Source: CAZBBC01 sp964489835
GTDB lineage: Bacteria > Calditrichota > Calditrichia > JAJRVZ01
Length of the DNA stretch: 64,000 nucleotides
Assembly (NCBI GenBank): GCA_964489835.1
Contig: CAZBBC010000012.1
Span: 5,747 to 69,746 of the forward strand
Direction: 5' to 3'
Part shown: in pieces, positions 54,206-61,434 of the stretch
How positions within the stretch are numbered: the first letter of the stretch is position 1
Layout: the number at the start of each line of letters is the position of its first letter
The notes under the pieces: model-generated
What the model saw: the letters and a program-made list of their open reading frames with translations, nothing else
The model's database searches: none
Told to the model about the DNA's origin: nothing
Translations under genes and position numbers: made by a program

Positions 54206-54307
54206 AGGTAATGGAGGTTTAAATCGAGCAGGGGATTGCCCAAAGGTATAAAAATATTAGAAGAAATTGATGAGAAAGAAGTAAAATCAACAGATTGAAT
54301 TTATGTA

Positions 54308-54339
54308 ATCCTGAGGCAAATGGCAATCTGCCTCAGGAT
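54308..54339 (-). terminator. Strong hairpin after the outer-membrane protein gene
   Basis: A perfect 11-bp stem (ATCCTGAGGCA / TGCCTCAGGAT) with a 10-base loop lies 24 bases past the stop of the minus-strand gene. No U-run follows on that strand, so it may be a 3'-end stabiliser or a weak terminator. Confidence 0.6.
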
Positions 54340-54362
54340 GGTCTTTGATCGAGGTAAGGAGA

Positions 54363-55625
54363 TTATAAATCAAAATTTAATGATAACCGGGGTTCGAACC
54401 TTTCCTGGGGTACATAGCTTCCGTCTTCAGTTTTTATAAAGTTCCATCGATAACGTATGGAGACCATTAGAAATCCATAGGTCATATAACCCAATTCTGC
54501 AATTGCCTGAGAATAGATATCCAGTGTGCGAAGATCCTTAAATGTTTCTACATTTGTTTTGTCGTAATAGGCTAACAATCGAATGCCGGGTATGATATCG
54601 AACAACCGGGCTTCCAAATGAAGAAGGCCGCTGTTGGGTACACCATCCTGGTGCTGATAACTGCCGATTAATTTCACTGCTCCGGCAATATTTCCTGCCA
54701 ATTCGCCAAAGACGCCTTTTGATTTGGTGCTCAGTTCTAGAATACTCCTTTTATCCAGGCCGAGAGGTAAACCCCGCTGTAATTCATAAAGTGTGTTGAA
54801 ATAATTCGGTATAAACTTGTCTCCTAACCAGCGTCTCTCCAGTTTGGCATCTAAACTAAAAAGTCCGACAATGTCCGGAAAACCAAAATTGACGCCGATA
54901 ACTTTACCTTCACCAAAATCCACCAATTTTGCATAATCAAAGTATAGAATTGTTTTGAAGATATCTGTCTTGATGAGGGGAAGTCCGATATCGAGGCCCC
55001 ATTCGGTAATACCATCATCGGTTTCTTTATTATTATCCGGATTTCGATCGGTTACGGCTGTTGCTCCAAGTTCAAGATTTCCAAGAACCGGAATATCCGA
55101 ATTATTCAGCGGGCGATAATACAACCGTCCACCATAAATATCAAAATTTCCCAGGTGATTGATTACAGATTCCATTCCAAAACTTTCAAAATCAAGATCA
55201 AGACCCAAACCAATTTTTCTTTGATCGTAATTGGCCTCATTGCTGTAATGCCACATAATGAAGCCGTGACCCAGAGTAGCGGATACAAGTGAACCCAGGC
55301 GGGCGTATAGCGGATCACCTTTATGGCCATACCGGAGATATCGGATGGCCCGGGCGATACCTGCACCGCCTTCCCAGCCGATTTTTCTGAATTTAAAATT
55401 ATCCTGATTATCGAAAAGTAATTCTATTCTTAAACCCACTCCAAATTTGCCAAAGCTAAGATCGGGCGTCACTGAAAATGTGGTGTAACTGACACCATCT
55501 ATCCAGGTTACACCCAGTCCACCGGTAATACTATTTGGATCCTCGTCTGTTGGAAAGGGGGATTGTGCCTGTAGTGTAAATACAAAGACGAATGATATAA
55601 AAAGGATAGATATTGATTTCATCAT
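54363..55625 (-). CDS. Predicted outer-membrane beta-barrel protein, unknown function
   Basis: A signal peptide (MMKSISILFISFVFVFTLQA, cleaved near AQS) is followed by ~400 residues of alternating hydrophobic strands with aromatic girdles and turns rich in G, N and D. Examples are FGKFGVGLRIELLFDNQDN, LYARLGSLVSATLGHGFIMW and GNLELGATAVTDRNPDN. It ends PRLSLNFDL; such barrels normally end in an aromatic residue and here a Phe sits near the end. Composition and length fit a porin-like or transport barrel. No TonB box or plug is seen. It stands alone on the minus strand. Confidence 0.72.
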   Translation of the reverse strand: MMKSISILFISFVFVFTLQAQSPFPTDEDPNSITGGLGVTWIDGVSYTTFSVTPDLSFGKFGVGLRIELLFDNQDNFKFRKIGWEGGAGIARAIRYLRYGHKGDPLYARLGSLVSATLGHGFIMWHYSNEANYDQRKIGLGLDLDFESFGMESVINHLGNFDIYGGRLYYRPLNNSDIPVLGNLELGATAVTDRNPDNNKETDDGITEWGLDIGLPLIKTDIFKTILYFDYAKLVDFGEGKVIGVNFGFPDIVGLFSLDAKLERRWLGDKFIPNYFNTLYELQRGLPLGLDKRSILELSTKSKGVFGELAGNIAGAVKLIGSYQHQDGVPNSGLLHLEARLFDIIPGIRLLAYYDKTNVETFKDLRTLDIYSQAIAELGYMTYGFLMVSIRYRWNFIKTEDGSYVPQERFEPRLSLNFDL

Positions 55626-55979
55626 AAGACCTTATTGTTAAAACAAATGTTATGATACTATATTAATGATATCGGATACTAAACGCAGAAGCTTAGCAAA
55701 ATCAATTAAAATAATGTCCCGGTATTGTATGAAATCTTACAGCCGGAGGTGTTGAGTATCCCGTCAGTTTTACTGTCGAAAATCCAGTCACTTCTTAATA
55801 ATTATGATCAGAATTCAGACAAAAATATCTAATAAATATTTAAATATTGTGGTTTATCTAATTGTTATTAAAGAGGTTACAAATAAAATACAGAAGGGAT
55901 CAACGGATTTTGGCATAGATCATGCGAGTATTCATTCTCACCGGATAAATAATTATTACTCTGAGGAGGGGAAGAGACT

Positions 55980-56738
55980 ATGTATCAAGCAAACACAGAT
56001 CAGATTTGGAAAACTTACAAAGCAACTGGAAATCCAGAGTTACGTCAGGAATTGATACTTCGTTATTTGGGATTGGTAAAGTACGTTGTACGGAAGATGA
56101 TTAAAAGTTTTCCTCCGGCAATCGAGGAACAGGATCTTTATCATATTGGAACCCTTGGTTTAGCAGAAGCTTTAGAAAGATTTAATCTTGATTATGGTAT
56201 AAAATTTGAAACCTATGCAATACCGCGTATTAAAGGATCAATTATTGATGAGCTAAGAAAGCTGGATTGGATTCCCCGATCATTGCGGAACAAATCTAAT
56301 ATGTACAAGGAAAAGACTATCGAACTAGATCAGAAATTTGGTGGTTCTTATACCGACAAGGAAGTTTCACACGGTTTGGGAATTGAGAAAGAAGAACTTG
56401 ATAATTGGAAAAAACAAATGAACGGTTTAAATATGTTATCCCTTGATCGTCCCATTGACGACTCAAATGGTCAGAACCTTTATGATATGATTGAATTAGA
56501 AGAAAACACCTATGCTGATAATAATATAGAAGAGGAAGAAATGAGGAAAACGCTGCTCGAAGCAATTCAACAATTACCGGAAAAAACCCGGTTGGCAATT
56601 ACTCTTTATTATTATGAAAAACTTACATTTAAAGAGATCGGGAAAATATTAAATGTGTCAGAATCGCGCATTTCGCAGATTCATTCGGAAACAATCATAA
56701 AATTGAAAAAATCTATGACAAAAATGATCTATGCTTAG
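55980..56738 (+). CDS. RNA polymerase sigma-28 family factor (FliA/WhiG)
   Basis: FliA/WhiG sigma factors direct transcription of motility or development genes. Region 2 shows VVRKMIKSFPPAIEEQDLYH and IGTLGLAEALERFNLDYGIK, then FETYAIPRIKGSIIDELRKL and DWIPRSLRNKSNM, the FliA-type 2.3-3.0 sequence. Region 3 follows, and region 4.2 is KLTFKEIGKILNVSESRISQIHS (in part). There is no region 1.1. At 252 residues it matches FliA. GAGGAGGGG lies just before ATG 55980. No flagellar gene is in the window. A FlgM-like gene lies 1.5 kb downstream. The 354-base gap upstream holds no recognised gene or operator; a short open frame at 55804 looks like chance. Confidence 0.93.
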   Translation: MYQANTDQIWKTYKATGNPELRQELILRYLGLVKYVVRKMIKSFPPAIEEQDLYHIGTLGLAEALERFNLDYGIKFETYAIPRIKGSIIDELRKLDWIPRSLRNKSNMYKEKTIELDQKFGGSYTDKEVSHGLGIEKEELDNWKKQMNGLNMLSLDRPIDDSNGQNLYDMIELEENTYADNNIEEEEMRKTLLEAIQQLPEKTRLAITLYYYEKLTFKEIGKILNVSESRISQIHSETIIKLKKSMTKMIYA

Positions 56739-56911
56739 GATGCGAACACGAGTAAACGCCAGAGGCGTTAATAGTTTCCGGTTTATCCCTGGATTTCCGG
56801 AATTTAATTTATCACACCTTTTTTATTAAGTCTCCCATAAAATTATTTGCACTTAAATATTTAAATATCTTATATTAATGGTAGTTTATTATCCAAACCA
56901 TATAATATCAG

Positions 56912-58069
56912 ATGCCCACTACCAAAAAACAAAAAATATTGATTGTTGAAGACAACCAGGAAAACATGGATCTCCTGGTTTATTTTTTAAAACCCCAAGG
57001 GTATGATATAATTACGGTAAAAGATGGGCTCAGTGCCATCACCAAGGTGGAGAAAGAGCATCCGGATATTATTCTTCTCGATATCATGCTTCCGAAGATG
57101 GATGGTTATGAAGTTTGTGAGCGGATAAAGAAAAATCAGGAAACAAAGTTTATACCTGTCATCATGTTAACTGCTCTGAAAGAGCTGCAGGATAAAGTTC
57201 GTGCGCTGGAAGTTGGCGCGGATGATTTTCTCTCGAAACCTTTTGAGAATATAGAACTTCTAGCCCGGGTAAAGTCTCTGCTGCGTCTCAAAGAATATCA
57301 TGATGAACTTGAGGCAAAAAACAAGGAATTAGCTGACAAGAATACCTCTCTCCTGGGCATGGACAAATTTAAGGAAGATCTAATCAATCTTATTGTTCAT
57401 GATATGAAGAATCCATTATTTGTAATCCAGGGTAATCTTCAGATGATGTCTATGTCTATGCAGAATCTTCCGATAGAAATTCTGAAAAAATATACCCAAC
57501 GGATTGAACGAAGCAGCCAGCAATTGTTGAGGATGGTCGTAAACCTGCTTGATATCTCACGCATAGAAGAAGGAACGATTAAATTAAAGAATGATAAAGC
57601 AGACATTAATCGAATTATCGAAGATATCATTAATAGAATTAAAGATTATCCGGAGAATCAGGAAAAACAGATAGTAACTGAGCTCGATTCAAATCTTCCA
57701 GAACTGGTGGTGGATAGGTCTGTCATAGAACGTGTATTTGAAAATCTGATTAATTTTTCTGTAACCAATATTGTGGAAGATGGTAAGGTTACCATTACTA
57801 CAAGTGTCAGTGACAATAACAATATACAGTTTATTACCCATGATAGCGGAACCCAGATTCCTAAAAATTATCATGACAAAATATTTGAAAAATTTTCTCA
57901 AACCGAAATTAAGAACAGCGGCTACCGTGTAGATCGTGCGCTGGGTCTTACATTTTGTAAATTGGCAGTAGATGCCCATAAAGGTCGTATGTGGCTTGAT
58001 CTTGATAATAAGGTGGGAAATAGATTTATTATTGAATTACCTATGGTTTCTTCTGCTGATCCGGAATAA
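56912..58069 (+). CDS. Response regulator-sensor kinase hybrid with degenerate ATP-binding domain
   Basis: A receiver domain comes first (residues 1-125, phospho-Asp57 in ILLDIMLPKMDGYEV, Thr87 and Lys109). A coiled linker (126-150) and HisKA region with His163 in LIVHDMKNPLFVI follow. The HATPase domain (about 265-378) is eroded: the N-box is ENLINFSVTN, with Phe282 where the Mg-binding Asn normally sits; the D-box is DSGTQIP, with Gln315 for Gly; the glycine loop is DRALGL instead of GxGLGL. ATP hydrolysis may be lost although the dimer and phosphate sites remain. It follows the sigma-28 gene by 173 bases on the same strand. The gap has a hairpin AACGCC/GGCGTT but no T-run. Confidence 0.88.
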   Translation: MPTTKKQKILIVEDNQENMDLLVYFLKPQGYDIITVKDGLSAITKVEKEHPDIILLDIMLPKMDGYEVCERIKKNQETKFIPVIMLTALKELQDKVRALEVGADDFLSKPFENIELLARVKSLLRLKEYHDELEAKNKELADKNTSLLGMDKFKEDLINLIVHDMKNPLFVIQGNLQMMSMSMQNLPIEILKKYTQRIERSSQQLLRMVVNLLDISRIEEGTIKLKNDKADINRIIEDIINRIKDYPENQEKQIVTELDSNLPELVVDRSVIERVFENLINFSVTNIVEDGKVTITTSVSDNNNIQFITHDSGTQIPKNYHDKIFEKFSQTEIKNSGYRVDRALGLTFCKLAVDAHKGRMWLDLDNKVGNRFIIELPMVSSADPE

Positions 58070-58145
58070 TTAAATCTGTAAAATATATTCTTCATTATCT
58101 TACCCTCTCTGCACATTTTACCCGGAAAACATTTCTCTGGAAAAT

Positions 58146-58172
58146 TAAAGTTTTCTTAAACCTCACCGATTA
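58146..58172 (+). promoter_or_regulatory. Near-consensus sigma-28 (FliA) promoter before the FlgM-like gene
   Basis: The sequence TAAAGTTT - 11 bases - ACCGATTA compares with the FliA consensus TAAAGTTT - 11 - GCCGATAA: the -35 box is perfect, the -10 box matches 6 of 8, and the spacing is exact. Transcription should start near 58180, about 30 bases before the small gene. This is the best sigma-28 promoter I found in the window. Confidence 0.7.
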
Positions 58173-58208
58173 TAAAAAAATTACTAGGTGACGATAATTG
58201 ACACTGAA

Positions 58209-58367
58209 ATGAAAAAAGAACAAATGAGAAAAAATGGTAAAAGATTTTCCCTTGAGGAACAAAAGTTAGATTTAATCCGGTTACGTATCCAAAACGGTTA
58301 TTATAAAAATTCTCACGTTTTGGAGAATGTGGCCAAAGAAATAATAAAATCTGAAATAAAAACATAA
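58209..58367 (+). CDS. Small FlgM-like anti-sigma-28 candidate, 52 aa
   Basis: I found this gene by reading the 513-base gap before HU. ATG 58209 opens a frame to TAA 58365. The C-terminal part, EEQKLDLIRLRIQNGYYKNS then HVLENVAKEIIKSEI, parallels the sigma-binding end of FlgM: Leu/Ile helix, Ile-x-x-Gly-x-Tyr turn, and a second helix with Ala-x-x-Ile/Met-Ile. Bacillus FlgM has the similar KIAQLKAQIESGSYKVDANH order. The N-terminal half of FlgM is missing, which makes this a minimal version. AGGTGA is 17 bases before the ATG; ATT 58197 (five bases from it) or GTG 58188 are alternative starts. The rest of the gap to HU is AT-rich and featureless. Confidence 0.65.
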   Translation: MKKEQMRKNGKRFSLEEQKLDLIRLRIQNGYYKNSHVLENVAKEIIKSEIKT

Positions 58368-58585
58368 CTCCCCTGCTTTTTGCGGAAATCATTTCCTCCT
58401 TATCAGTCGTATTAATTCTGCTTATAAACTCACTTCACCGTACTTTTTACTTGACTTTTAGACTGTCATTTGGGAAATTCAATCATTCTACTATTAATAA
58501 ATAAATATTATAATCAACACAGAATAATTTTTTTTTAGTTTCCTGAATTTAAATCTATTTAACCATATTCACAGGAGGATTATTG

Positions 58586-58858
58586 ATGAGCAAGCAAGAG
58601 CTAGTAACTTACATGGCGGACAAGACTGGTTTGTCAAAAAAAGACGCAGAATCTGCACTGTCAAGTTTTGTTGAAGGTGTTAAATCATCTTTAAAAAAGG
58701 GAAAAAGCGTAACATTGGTTGGTTTTGGAACATTTTCTGTAAGCCACCGCGGGGCTCGTACAGGAAGGAATCCCCAGACCGGTGCTTCGATTAAAATACC
58801 GGCCCGCAAGGCCCCTGTATTCAAGGCAGGAAAAAATCTGAAAGAAACAGTAAATTAA
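58586..58858 (+). CDS. hup: HU-family DNA-binding protein
   Basis: HU is a histone-like dimer that bends and compacts DNA. The 90-residue protein has the two N-terminal helices (MSKQELVTYMADKTGLSKKD), GKSVTLVGFGTFSVSHRGAR and the DNA-binding arm GRNPQTGASIKIPARKAPVF. AGGAGG lies seven bases before ATG 58586. It is full length and appears monocistronic, ending at its own terminator. Confidence 0.96.
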   Translation: MSKQELVTYMADKTGLSKKDAESALSSFVEGVKSSLKKGKSVTLVGFGTFSVSHRGARTGRNPQTGASIKIPARKAPVFKAGKNLKETVN

Positions 58859-58866
58859 ATGATTGA

Positions 58867-58890
58867 GGGCGGTTTAACCGCCCTTTTTTT
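58867..58890 (+). terminator. Rho-independent terminator after HU
   Basis: Stem GGGCGG / CCGCCC with loop TTTAA followed by nine T, eight bases past the stop. The next 317 bases up to the STAS gene show no other gene; they contain the shared promoter-like motif at 59158-59193. Confidence 0.92.
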
Positions 58891-59157
58891 TAAGTCTTTT
58901 ACTTACATAGTCTCTTCTGTCCTGTTCCAAATATCGATAAAAAATCGCCCCTTAAAGGTTTATACGAAAAATACTCCTTTTTTCGTTGTAGTTTATTTCA
59001 CCCCGCATAATGATTAATTGTTCAACCCCGGAAAAAGTCTCACATATCTCCCCTCATAAATATTTCCAATATTTTTATAATCCATTGCCAATTGCAGAAA
59101 TTGATGTTACATTGAAAAGAAGAAGGCGTTTAAGTACTGTGGGAGATAATATCAAAT

Positions 59158-59193
59158 CTTTACTAAAATAACAAAGTTTTTGGCTATAATAGC
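59158..59193 (+). promoter_or_regulatory. Promoter-like 36-bp motif before the STAS gene, also found at 63833-63868
   Basis: The motif CTAAAATAACAAAGTTTTTG then GCTATAATAGC includes TATAAT (59185-59190), a good -10 box, 18 bases before the STAS start at 59208. The reverse complement of 63833-63868 matches it at 32 of 36 bases. It may be a promoter or the end of a dispersed repeat. A sigma-28 reading (TAAA - 14 - GGCTATAA) is possible but weak. Confidence 0.5.
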
Positions 59194-59207
59194 ATAAAGG
59201 GGTAAGA

Positions 59208-59564
59208 ATTATCGAAACCGATAAAAGTCAAGATTTCAGTTGGACATTACGAAACGAATTCTTGGTTGTGCAGGTAAATACACGGCGGGCAACCGGTAAT
59301 ATTGCACCTACCCTTAAAGAGCGTTTATTATCTGAGATTAAGAGTGGGAACGGAAAAATAATCGTCAATTTAAGTTATGTTGAATTTGTGGATAGTTCTT
59401 TTTTGGGATCTCTGGTCTCAGGAATGAAAAATGCCTCACCGCAAAACGGAGAAATAAAAATTACAGGTTTACATCCCCATGTACGTATGACCTTTGAAGT
59501 AACACATTTGGATAAAGTATTTAAGTTATATGACACGGTCGAGGAAGCCATTCGCGATTTTTAA
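59208..59564 (+). CDS. STAS-domain anti-sigma factor antagonist-like protein, probable ATT start
   Basis: STAS proteins bind anti-sigma factors or other partners and are switched by phosphorylation of a serine. The fold is clear: VNTRRATGNIAPTLKERLLS, IIVNLSYVEFVDSSFLGSLV with the usual D-S-S phospho-site (FVDSS), and IKITGLHPHVRMTFEVTHLD. The first ATG/GTG/TTG codon, TTG 59262, would cut off strand one. The frame is open upstream to a TAG, and the AAAGGGG at 59196-59202 sits five bases before ATT 59208. I therefore infer AUU initiation, giving 118 residues beginning I-I-E-T-D-K-S. The partner is unknown; it may act with the sigma-28 circuit nearby. Confidence 0.8.
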   Translation: MIETDKSQDFSWTLRNEFLVVQVNTRRATGNIAPTLKERLLSEIKSGNGKIIVNLSYVEFVDSSFLGSLVSGMKNASPQNGEIKITGLHPHVRMTFEVTHLDKVFKLYDTVEEAIRDF

Positions 59565-59588
59565 TACGGCTGGTTTTGCTTTCCTTGT

Positions 59589-60320
59589 TTAGAGTTTACC
59601 ATCAAGTAATTGCTTTACGGATTTAACCTCATCAGAAATAATACCATTAACCGGATAGTCCATAACTTTTTTTAAATCATCATCTTCATTTACAGTCCAA
59701 ACATAAATTTCCTTGCCCAATTTTTGTGCTTTATGTATCAGCTTTTTATTTAATACTTTATAATAGGGATGCCATGCGTCAGTCCATGTTATACGATCAT
59801 ATGTTGTATGCAACCAGGCCCATCCTTGCAAAAAATATCCGGTTCGAATTTTCTTTTCCTTTATTTTAAGTATTTGTAAAAGGAAAGGATTGAAACAGGA
59901 AACCCAGATCGAATCCATTAAATCATGACGCTTAATGGTTTTAATGATCTTTTCTGCAAATTTGAAATCAAAAAAATGGATAGTCTTCGCATCAAAATTT
60001 ATAGGAATACGATTCTTAAACTGTTCTAAAAAATTATCAAGCGTTTCTATATATTGAGGAGGATCACTTTTTTCCCTGGAAATGTAAGGATAGGTTTTTA
60101 ATACATCCAGGGGTGTTCTTCCCACATATCCCGGTTGATTGAACATTCGTTTTAATGAGAAGTCATGAAAAACAACGATCTCTCCGGATCCGCTTTGGCG
60201 AATATCAATCTCCAGAGCGTTCGCACCAAGGGCCAGGGCTTTTTCACAGGCATCGATGGTGTTCTCAATACCGTTTTTTCTATCACCACGATGGGCGATG
60301 ATCAGGGGGTTATTTCTCAC
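59589..60320 (-). CDS. Glycerophosphodiester phosphodiesterase
   Basis: GDPD enzymes cleave deacylated phospholipids to glycerol-3-phosphate and an alcohol. The TIM-barrel signatures are IIAHRGDRKNGIENTIDACEK-type (HRG and ENT), ANALEIDIRQSGSGEIVVFHD with the metal Glu/Asp pair and catalytic His, and the C-terminal VWTVNEDDDLKKVM. At 243 residues it is the short cytosolic form with no signal peptide. Its start overlaps the bshA stop by 11 bases. Confidence 0.92.
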   Translation of the reverse strand: MRNNPLIIAHRGDRKNGIENTIDACEKALALGANALEIDIRQSGSGEIVVFHDFSLKRMFNQPGYVGRTPLDVLKTYPYISREKSDPPQYIETLDNFLEQFKNRIPINFDAKTIHFFDFKFAEKIIKTIKRHDLMDSIWVSCFNPFLLQILKIKEKKIRTGYFLQGWAWLHTTYDRITWTDAWHPYYKVLNKKLIHKAQKLGKEIYVWTVNEDDDLKKVMDYPVNGIISDEVKSVKQLLDGKL

Positions 60321-61434
60321 TTAAAATCTTTTCATAATAATGAATATATTTTGGAATGATTACTTCGGCAGAGTAGAATGTTCTGGCAATCTCCCTGCCA
60401 TTCTTACCCATCTTTTTGGCCCGTTCCTTATCAGATAAAATATTCAGAATTGCATCGGCAAAACCGTCAATATCACCGACATCAACGGTAATGCCCGTCT
60501 CGCCATTTCTGTTAACTTCAGGTAATCCTCCGGCATTTGTTGAGATACAGGGAGTACCACAGGCCATAGACTCGAGAGCCACCAGACCAAAACTCTCGGA
60601 GGCGCTTGGTATCAGTGAAAGGTCTGATATTGATAACAATTCTGATATATTCTCCTGTTTACCAAGAAATAACACCTGCGGGCATAAATTTTCTTTTCGA
60701 CACTGTTCTTCCGCTAAATATCGTTCCGGACCGTCGCCGACCATGAGAATCTTGATTTTTAACTTTTTGCTGATTTTTTTTACAATGGGAATAATGTCAG
60801 TAATTCTTTTTAATGGTCTGAAATTTGAAATATGGGTGATGATGTATTCATCATCATTGGCGAAGCAACGGCGTATTTTTTTATCAAACTTTATGTTATC
60901 GAACTTGAAGGGTACAAAGTTCGGTATTACTTCAATATCTTTTCCGATATTGAAAACCTCCATCGTTTTATCCTTTAAGAATTTGGAGACGGCTGTAATG
61001 CCAGAACTCTGTTCAATACTAAATCTGGTGATTTTAAAAAATGATGGATCACTTCCTAAGAGTGTGATATCTGTCCCATGGAGCGTCGTCACAAATTTAA
61101 AGGGATTAGTATCCATCATTTGCCGGGCAAGGTAAGCACTGGTCGCATGGGGGATGGCATAATGCACATGCATGATGTCCAGTTTCTGAAAATTAATGAC
61201 TTCTGCCATTTTTGAGGCAAGGGAAAGACTATAGGGTGGATATTCAAAAAGAGGGTATTTTAATACCTCAACTTCATGAAAAAATAGTTGCGGTGAGACG
61301 GTGCTAAGCCGGTAAGGAAGTGCATAGGCGATAAAATGAACCTCATGGCCTCTTTTGGCAAGATCTTTTCCGAGTTCGGTTGCTACGACGCCACTTCCGC
61401 CATAGGTAGGATAGCATGTGATACCTATTTTCAT
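60310..61434 (-). CDS. bshA: BshA, N-acetyl-alpha-D-glucosaminyl L-malate synthase
   Basis: BshA performs the first step of bacillithiol synthesis, joining GlcNAc from UDP-GlcNAc to malate. The diagnostic N terminus KIGITCYPTYGGSGVVATEL and HEVHFIAYALPYRL are present, as are MHVHYAIPHATSAYLARQM and the C-terminal donor site SESFGLVALESMACGTPCI. At 374 residues it is standard. The bacillithiol genes bshB and bshC are not in this window. Its start overlaps the upstream cyclase stop by four bases. Confidence 0.93.
   Translation of the reverse strand: MKIGITCYPTYGGSGVVATELGKDLAKRGHEVHFIAYALPYRLSTVSPQLFFHEVEVLKYPLFEYPPYSLSLASKMAEVINFQKLDIMHVHYAIPHATSAYLARQMMDTNPFKFVTTLHGTDITLLGSDPSFFKITRFSIEQSSGITAVSKFLKDKTMEVFNIGKDIEVIPNFVPFKFDNIKFDKKIRRCFANDDEYIITHISNFRPLKRITDIIPIVKKISKKLKIKILMVGDGPERYLAEEQCRKENLCPQVLFLGKQENISELLSISDLSLIPSASESFGLVALESMACGTPCISTNAGGLPEVNRNGETGITVDVGDIDGFADAILNILSDKERAKKMGKNGREIARTFYSAEVIIPKYIHYYEKILSEK

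Noticed and set aside
54236..54298. A 20-codon frame (TTG start, PKGIKILEEIDEKEVKSTD) next to the element at 54037-54205
   Set aside because: Too short, no good ribosome site and no family match; it may be the tail of a lost gene but cannot be supported.
54384..54405. GGGGTTCGAACC resembling a tRNA T-arm
   Set aside because: It lies inside the outer-membrane protein gene and no acceptor or anticodon arm can be built around it.
55804..56055. 83-residue open frame upstream of and overlapping the sigma-28 gene
   Set aside because: It overlaps the sigma start in another frame, lacks a ribosome site and has no recognisable composition.
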